From Hormiphora californensis (lineage: Eukaryota > Ctenophora > Tentaculata > Cydippida > Pleurobrachiidae): a DNA stretch of 64,000 nucleotides. Where the stretch lies: contig CM035360.1 of NCBI GenBank assembly GCA_020137815.1, forward strand, positions 5,312,250 through 5,376,249, read 5' to 3'. Below, in pieces: positions 45,990 through 64,000 of the stretch (within the stretch, counting starts at the first letter, position 1; each line of letters opens with the position of its first letter). Both the position numbers and the translations under genes were made by a program. Below the pieces are notes generated by a model. It saw nothing but the letters and a program-made list of their open reading frames with translations, was not told the DNA's origin and did no database searches.

Positions 45990-46230
45990 CGGGTCGATAT
46001 ACACCAAACATCCCCTCCTGATAGTATCCTAGAGTTGTGATATCTCTCTCCTAATAATTTTACAATGTTAGAACTCCCCCTAATAATGTTTAAGAGTGTT
46101 AACTCCCCCCTAATAATGTTATACCTCCCCTCTGAATGTGTGTTAAATACATGATATATATAATGACATCCGATTTACTATTAAAGCCCTTTCAAACCAT
46201 TGATTGTTGCCCCTCCACCTCACCCCTTTT
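45990..46230 (+). promoter_or_regulatory. Mxd 3' UTR and polyadenylation signal
   Basis: The 3' flank after the TGA repeats CCCCTAATAAT(G/T)TT three times (46048-46125) and contains ATTAAA at 46181, a common variant of the poly(A) signal. Confidence 0.5.
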
Positions 46231-49099
46231 TTGTTGGTTGCGCTCGGACTGCCCCTTAGTTCTAATATGATCTAGGGGTGGTTGTCAGATCCGCTTCTAG
46301 CTGATATATCTTGGAGATATCCCCCAGATATATAATACTGGTCGATATCCTCCCTCCCCCTCGAGCTTCTCGACATTGTTAGTCGAGTGAGTGATATAAA
46401 ATAATAAATCGTTTGTACACAGCCGGGCCCCTGTTGTAAAAATTTGAAACAAAAAATACCCCTTTTTTTATGGAAAATATAACCCTTTTCCCCGGGCCAT
46501 ACAAATATTTTGCAAACCAGGAGGGAAGGGAGGGGAAAGGGGAGAGGAGGAGGAGGGGGGGGGAAGGAAAAAACAAAAAAGGGGAACGAGAAGAAAGGAG
46601 AGGGGGATGAGAGGGAGACCCTTAGCGAGGAGAGAGAGAGGGGGAGGGGAACGGACGAGAGAGAGGGGCGGGATACAAAACTTCTCTTTTTCCTCCCCCC
46701 CTGGCCTCGCTCCCCCCTCTCTCTCTGGCCTCCCCATCTCCCCCTACCCTCCCCTCTCCTTGAACGGGCCTGCAATTGCAGATAGAGAGGCGATCTTTTG
46801 TCAAGTTGTCTGTATTGATTTGAGTCCCATCCCCCGTACGCGTATCGGTTCCCCCTTTATGATTCGTGTGTGCAGGTCTCAGGTCCCCTTTTTTCTTTTG
46901 GATCTGGTCCTGTACTCACAAAAAACACACAACCAAGTCTCCCAATATTTTATAGCTCCCCTTATTTTTTAGTAGCCCTGCCTTCCCCGGCCCTAATGAC
47001 AGTGCTGATTTAGCTACATCCCCCCTATGTGTGTTATATCCCCTCTCTATAATATACAATCTTGTTATTTCGTGAACTACTCGAGTTTTTTAATACCGTC
47101 TCGAGCAGCGTGAGAATCTGTGTGTGGTCAATATTTCTATCTTTTTGATCTGCAAAATATCGGGCCCCATCGGGGTCTTCAAGATCTATTTCAAAGGACT
47201 AAAAAAAGAGACTTTCTCGAATTGTTACATGTCTCAAGAGAAGATCATTTTTTCGGAGAGTGTGTTTGTGTTTTCATGATTGTGTGTACAAACAGGCGTT
47301 ATATTGAAAGTGTGTTGCTTTAAGATCACGTGAGAAGATTTAGTCGGAAGAGATTGGTTTGTTTTTGGAATTCTCCGAAATATTTTCCAAAGCTCACCTC
47401 CCTCTCTCGGCCTTGAGACCTTGGCCATTTTGTGCCATTTGTGCCATTATTTTCTCAATTCTCTCTCTCTTTATATATTATCCACGGTTATGTGACCGTG
47501 TCGCCCTTGCTTCGTGTGTGCGAGGTGTGTGCGTGTGTATTCTGAACGTCTATATTTATTGTACATATTCAATTTTCAGGAATTTCGTTCTGAAGAAAAA
47601 ATACGCTTCCGTTTTTAATTTGCCCGTGAATCCGGTTCAGCCCATGCTCGTGCCATGTGTTTCTCTCAGAGTGAACTGTGAGTTCTCTCTGTTCTCTCAC
47701 TCGAGACACGTGAGCGTAACACGTGGGTTACATGTTTGCTGGGCGCGCAGTAGTTAAGGAAAGAGTACTCTTTTCAGCATTTATAAAAGCACATTTTAGG
47801 CGCGCAATTGGAGAGCGGCGTAGCAACCGCCAAGTCAATTTGCCCCGCCGGCCCTGTGGAACAAAGGGAGAGCAGGGGATCGTGTTGTATCGGGAATGTG
47901 GGGGCTCATTAGCCCATTATTAGGTCTCATACCACTTACACACACGCCCCCACATACACATGCAAGGGGGCTCATCTATCCACACGGAGAGATTCAGTTT
48001 ACATTCAGAGTTAACTTTTCCTCTTGAGCTTCCTATTTTCCTGTTCCAATTCTTGAATTCCATCGGTATTCGGCACCCTGTATTATAAATTATAATAGGG
48101 TATACTAGTGCTACCATTGGCAAATGGTAGCACTATAAGCTTGTTTGCAGGTTTGCTAATGCTATAGCACTCAGCATTGGCCGAAATCACTCTTCGTACA
48201 TACTTGTAGGTTTATGTAACTGTGAACCGGGACGTGTAAACTATAATTGTCAATGTAATCATAATAGTCAGTTTAACTGTTTTTATATCTGAGTATCTGA
48301 CTGCCAAGTGGCACTGGCAAAGTTACATGGCTTCGTATTCAATGTCTTATCATGATCTGATTCGGCATTGGGAATTGAATGCATTGTCATATTGATGTTA
48401 CTTGTTGTTGTACTTGTGATAGTTGTAGTTGACAGTTGTACTGAGTACTCAGATTAGAAGAGTGTACACGTTGTGTTTGTATTTTTACTACAACAAGAGT
48501 CAGTTGTACTTGTAAAACTAAACTCTTGAGCTGCTGCTAGACTAGCAGTGCTAGTTGGTAGTACAACTTGTACTTATTGAGTATCAGTAAGGGCCAAGGG
48601 GTGCTATAGAGTCACTCGAGTGGCGCGAGGTGGGATGAAATTCAAGATTCGGTGAAACTCAAACACAATTCTGCAGAATCCAGTCAGTCAATGCGCGAAT
48701 TCTGCAGAATTACCAAACGTAGCGCGCTGAAGATTCAGTGTTACTATGCAATTCTGAGTGCGCGTTAAAGAAAAGAGAGAACTTGTGCGCGCGCGTAAAA
48801 TTTCTGATTGAAAACTTAAAAATCTTGAGTCTTGACCACTTTTTAAAATCCTTCCGGCCTTTTTTTGCAGTTTGTTTTCCCTGGCTTCTGCCACCATTTC
48901 TGCATCAAATACCACCGTTTACTGGGTCAAATTTTGATGAGCAGCCCCGCCAATAAAATGAAACGAATTTCTGCGGCCCAATATCCTATGCGGTCCATGG
49001 GCAAATTGCCGGGTCGCCATCGCAACAAAAGCTTCGAAATGACTTATATCTGGTCAACAGTATTTTGATAATGGTATTAATATTCGTTTCTCCTAAGCA
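46231..49099. other. Intergenic
   Basis: No gene supported. It includes a purine/pyrimidine-strand-biased tract at 46515-46775 (the long minus-strand frame there is compositional), a hairpin at 48108-48135 (GTGCTACCATT...AATGGTAGCAC), and the 5' flank of the PDZ-PH gene after about 48700. Confidence 0.45.
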
Positions 49100-59698
<10,599 letters not shown>

Positions 59699-61036
59699 GT
59701 CATCGTTCTAGAAGAATGACATTACGAAATGTTATTCGGGGCTCAGAGAGATGGAGGGAGAGAGAAGGACAGAGTGAGCGAGACAGAGTGAACATATTTA
59801 AAGACAGGAATGCGACTATGCCCCTGCCCCAACAGTGTTGTTGGTTCGAGATTTGGAAAGAGAAAGAGAGAGATCAGAGATCAGAGAGATCAGAGAGTGA
59901 TCGAGATCGGAGCGTTTGCTCGATACAAAAGGACAATGTTATTTTGATTTACACACAAAGTTGTTTTTAAGAAATAATAATTATATACACTATCCTTTAC
60001 CTTTCATACACAACCAGATATCAGCGTCTTTTTCAGTTCTTCAGAATTACCTTGATCTACTGAACCCCTCACAGAGAAATAAAATGCGGTGTGTCGTGTG
60101 AGCCACGCTAGAATTCCATAACGTATAATACCGTAACTATTGCGGTCAATATAAAGATTGTGTCAATAGTCGGGGTGATATGAGTCAAGTTTCGTTAACT
60201 GGGTAGTGTGATATGGGTCTCTCATTCCTCTCTCGTGTCTGAATTATTATAATTTCCCATCAAGAGGGGCTCGGTATGCGCTATTGAAAACTGGATTATG
60301 CTCCCTGAACATACCTATCACATTGGAATGTGAGAGGTCCCATTCACTAAAATCCGGCAAATAGGGGGGTCAGAGCGAGATCATGACTGCAGTGAGAGAG
60401 GGAGGGGGAGAGACGCGACCCGTTGGTATTTTGTGTAAGGGAGGAATTTTCACAGTCCAAGAGAGGGGGACCTGCTGTAACGCGCCGTTCTCCAAGTTTG
60501 GGCTTTGTTTGAACAGCGCAGGACGGCGCGCGCTCGGCCGGTGTAGAATAGCGCTGGTAAGCGCTCTCTGGGTGTGAGTGTGAGCCACAGGAATGTGAGA
60601 GACGGGGCACACGAGGCATGGTAACCATGGTAACCCAGAGCGTGCTAATTCAGTTATACCCCAGATTACATTTAGTCTGACACCTCGAGAGATTGGGATT
60701 CATAGTGCCCTATTTTCCGTCCCGAGTCACTGAATGCCAGTTGTCCAATATTAAACCACTTCCACAAATCAATAACAAATTGTTTTCCAAATGAATGAAT
60801 TGTTTTATAAGATATATACATTACGCATATCATACAGCAGTACATTATAATACATGTTTCTCTCTCACACACAATGTCGGTAGTACTATCAATGATAGTT
60901 TATCATTTCTAAAATCCGACGGGCAAAATATTCACACTTCATTCACTCTCTCAGTCTCTCGGGGGAAAAAATACCACTCTGTATTCCATAATTTAAACAC
61001 TAGGGGTCCATCATTTCTCTGTCCATCTCTCTCTCT
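59699..61036. other. Convergent intergenic region
   Basis: The 3' flanks of two convergent genes. AATAAA at 60078 is a likely plus-strand poly(A) signal. A GC-rich patch lies at 60400-60640, including a GGTAACCATGGTAACC palindrome near 60620. The overlapping frames in both directions at 60347-60628 look compositional. Confidence 0.45.
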
Positions 61037-63936
61037 CTAGAACAGACCTAGCTCCTTCTTCACCTCCTGCTGGCGCCACTCGCTGAACTCACTCTGGTAC
61101 TCGTCTCGGGAAATTCCAAAAGTTCGCCGGAACTCCGTGTCAGATATGTATTCCTCTAGGTGTGCCTTGTCCAGTTCGCTGGGGAGCAGGGCCTTGGGAC
61201 ACTTTTGGAGGTCCTTCACACGTACCATCTGGGGGAGAGAGGGGTGTGTTAGGGGACGAGAAGGGGTGCAGGGCTGTCAGAGCATTGGCTGGGGTGGGGT
61301 GGGTTGGTTATTTAGAATTTAGAAAGTGTCGTCAGATGTGTTATCAGTGCATCACAGACTTCTTTCTTTAGAAAGTTCGACGACGATCATGAGAAGAGAG
61401 CGATAAGTAAAACTTATAAGTGTTTAGATAATATTGATAGATTCTACGGTATGCATTGCACCAAGGTAGTTACTATCTTGAGGCAAGCGTGGGTTGAAGT
61501 TATGCAAGTACAGTAGGGCTCTTTGTTCTACCGTAAATTGAGCAAGTTATGGTATTTGCATGTGTTTACAAGGTAACAATATAGGTTTATCACCCATTAC
61601 TCAATAACGTATAGTGGGGTAAATAACTCAATAGGGAATTGTTTCCATAAAGCAGCATAGCGTGAACACAACCCAAAACAAGACACTATTACTAGTAACA
61701 ACGGCAATAAGTGGCAGTAGTCCGTAGGTGAAACCTATCTGGCAGCACCGACCCGATCTGAGTGCACTGTAGGCGGTGCCAGACAGGTATAGGAGCTGTG
61801 AACCAACACAACAAGATTTGTTGAACAACACAACAAGAAGGGGAAGCTGACAACAATACTTCATACTTGGGAAATATGGTCCCGGCTAAGTTAGCTTGTT
61901 TGGATTGCGATCATTTCAGCGATTTACGGTCTGACAACAGAAAGGGTACATTTGAAATACAACAATCCCTGATGACACCAAATCATAATGTAGAGATCTG
62001 CTAGAGACACCATATTGGAGACAGGAATGACGATTGACGAATTTAGACGACACTTTGCGACTTTGCAGCGGGTATAGCACATGGTTACTTTCTGGTTACC
62101 GGAATTTGAATCTAAAATAATCCCATTCTGCGTTTAATTAAGCACTGCCTCCAGAACGGAAGCTCTGCGTACTCTCCCCTTGTCATTCGGAAGTTTCGGA
62201 AGGAACTGTGAATCAGTGATATAGTCCTCCTAGTCTGCAGCGGTTCAGACAGGGTGGGAGGAGGAACTTGGGGCAACGCTGGATATCGTACAGACTCAAT
62301 ACCTGGTTTGTTGAGTAAGGGATAGAGAACTTACTCAACAAGGTTTGGTTGGAACGGTCCGTGGTAGTTGTAAGTTGACTTTTGGGATGGCAATGTTCAG
62401 CGTTTATATACGACAAAACGAAGATACATTGTCAACTGATGGTCGATGGTAGACAACACAAGTTACAAAGAGACACAGGAACCTCTGTGCACGACATGTC
62501 ACTCTCGTTAGCGGTTTAGTATTGACATGGTGACTTGTTGAGTTAGGGTTCCATAAATCGGGACTGTACGACCAGACGACTCACGAGACATTCTGTTGAC
62601 AACTTCTAGACACGCCATCTCCATCTATATGACAAAAACTGAGAAGCTGATTTACTGCATTTAGGTACCAAACTCTTGAGTGAGTACTACCAGAAAAACA
62701 ATAGTTCCAGCACAACATGTGTTTTACTTACAATACAGTCAGGGGGACAGTCTGCAACTTCCTTGGCCAGTTTCCGTGCCAGTCGGTATGCCTCAGCGTC
62801 AAATGGCTTCACAGGGGAGGGGGCTGAAATGAGGATAGAGGATGAGATACAGTCAACTAGGCTCTACTATAATACACGACTCTCTAAAATCTGTTCTTCC
62901 TGAAATAAAACCAACGGTTCTTCCCTATTGGATAGGGTGAATACATCAACTGATATTTATGAGACTCAATCTAACGTGGCAACACATGACCTTTTCAATT
63001 AGTGAAGTGTTTACTAAACAATTGATGTACTAATCTCAATACTCACATCGTGGTTTCTGGCTGCCTCGCTGGGGAGACTCAATGTTATTGATTATCCTGT
63101 TCACAATCTCCTTAGGAGGACTATCACGGGTTCGGGGGTCAATCTCTCCGGACACCCTGTACGCAGTGCTCCCGGGAGCTCCATTAGACACACCCCTCTG
63201 AAATAAATGTTTGTGTCAGAGTGACACTCTAAAGAAAAGTTTCCAGTTCATGTTTTAGAATCCACAAGAACCCGTTTCTAATTCAAGTATTAAAAGTAAA
63301 TGTTTTTACCTTGGATCGGTCGGGGCTGGAGAATCGTTGGGGTGAGGGAGTCCTATGTCGGACAGGGCTGGTATTCTTGTTGGGGCTGCCAGCTCCAACA
63401 GGTGCTCGAGGTGGGGATCCCTTCCTGCTGCATTCCCATCTAATGGGCTGGGATACCACGGGGCTCATGGGCCGGCGGGTAGCCTGGACCTTGTGGAGAT
63501 CTTCACCCAACATTTGTACCTGGCGGAGGAAGGAGAGGTTATTATGTGAGGGTAATCTAACAACCCTATACTAGAATTATCACATCATTACCATACATAG
63601 CAACTAGAACTATGACTCATAGTTGCTAGGGTGATACTCATAGTATGAGTGTCACCCTAGCAACAACGATTCGTACCTGCATATAGTTTCCGAACTTGTT
63701 AACCTCGGGAGGAATGTGGAAGTTAGGGATACAGTTGGGGTTGTTGTTTGGATCAAATGCTACACTCTCTTTCCTGTCTTTCCTGTTAGTGGGGAGGGAT
63801 GGAGTTAATAAACTGCTGTTTACGGGAACAAAAATTAAAAAATCGATCGATATTTCGGTTCGTTAGTCTCTCATAAAGATGCACTTACGGGCCCTTCACG
63901 TCACATGGCTCTTCGATACTGGGAGGCTCTGGCATT
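61037..63936 (-). CDS. Villin-headpiece protein (dematin/abLIM-like), C-terminal part
   Basis: The exons, high to low, are 63936-63889, 63782-63677, 63519-63310, 63197-63047, 62823-62732 and 61228-61037 (stop TAG). Phases join (carry CC, 0, 0, T, 0). The 5' end lies beyond the right edge. The last exon is a villin headpiece: LLPSELDKAHLEEYISDTEF, FGISRDEYQSEFSEWRQQE and the C-terminal VKKELGLF with terminal Leu-Phe. Headpieces bind F-actin. Upstream is a Ser/Pro/Arg-rich disordered linker (SPVVSQPIRWE, SPVRHRTPSPQRFSSPDRSK) and PFDAEAYRLARKLAKEVADC. The linker-plus-headpiece layout resembles dematin and the abLIM tail; LIM domains, if any, are outside the window. The methionine opening the headpiece exon follows an acceptor directly and is not needed as a start. 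The intron 61229-62731 holds small hairpins. Confidence 0.85.
63622..63664. repeat. 43-bp near-perfect palindrome
   Basis: 21-bp arms around G63643, one mismatch, outer end GTTGCTAGGGTGA, in an intron of the headpiece gene. Confidence 0.92.
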
Positions 63937-64000
63937 CTGGGCAATAGCAAGATGTTAGCAATTATAGCAGATAGCAATCACTCTGTCTCTGTCTCTGTCT

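Noticed and set aside
46272-46775. 167-codon minus-strand frame with overlapping frames on both strands
   Set aside because: Strong purine/pyrimidine strand bias removes stops; no domain, no splice context.
60347-60628. Overlapping frames on both strands in the convergent intergenic region
   Set aside because: GC-rich composition effect; no domain and no splice partner.

Overview
This window is nuclear DNA from an animal, most likely a non-vertebrate and possibly early-branching metazoan. The genes are split by short GT-AG introns. They include an Mxd-type bHLH repressor with a Sin3-interaction segment, a villin-headpiece protein, RIOK3, ELP2 and IMMP2L. The intergenic DNA is full of (CT)n/(GA)n microsatellites, LINE relics, MITE-like hairpins and large fold-back elements. 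I see no prokaryotic features. The species cannot be fixed from the sequence alone. All exon boundaries below were read by eye from frame continuity and GT/AG sites.

Layout. 1-4.3 kb: two tandem copies of a BTB-domain gene, the first cut by the window edge. 5.0-14.1 kb (minus strand): a tight head-to-tail trio, ELP2 (14 exons, complete), IMMP2L (single exon) and RIOK3 (11 exons, complete). 14.1-27.6 kb: a gene-poor stretch with a long (TCTCTG)n array, a GACGTA-rich element with a nested MITE, a dead LINE reverse transcriptase, a TTAA-flanked piggyBac-like MITE, a perfect 103-bp palindrome and many CT tracts. 27.6-34.6 kb (plus): a nine-exon trihelix/Myb-SANT-like protein gene. Its fourth intron holds a LINE 3' end on the plus strand and an ORF1-only LINE relative on the minus strand. 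36.6-37.6 kb (plus): a second intact ORF1-only LINE relative.

38.0-46.0 kb (plus): an Mxd/Mad-family gene. Its introns hold a 1.46-kb nearly perfect inverted repeat and a 3.7-kb long-TIR element with a smaller G-run-ended element nested inside. 49.1-59.7 kb (plus): a PDZ-PH-PH protein gene, interrupted by a low-complexity AAAGCGCTTT-rich stretch that probably hides one exon. 61.0-63.9 kb (minus): the 3' part of a villin-headpiece (dematin/abLIM-like) gene that runs off the right edge and converges on the PDZ-PH gene.

The host genes are housekeeping (tRNA wobble modification, mitochondrial protein maturation, small-subunit ribosome biogenesis), regulatory (Mxd, trihelix) or cortical/cytoskeletal (PDZ-PH, headpiece). 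The most unusual material is the set of fold-back, G-tract-ended and ORF1-only elements sitting in introns.
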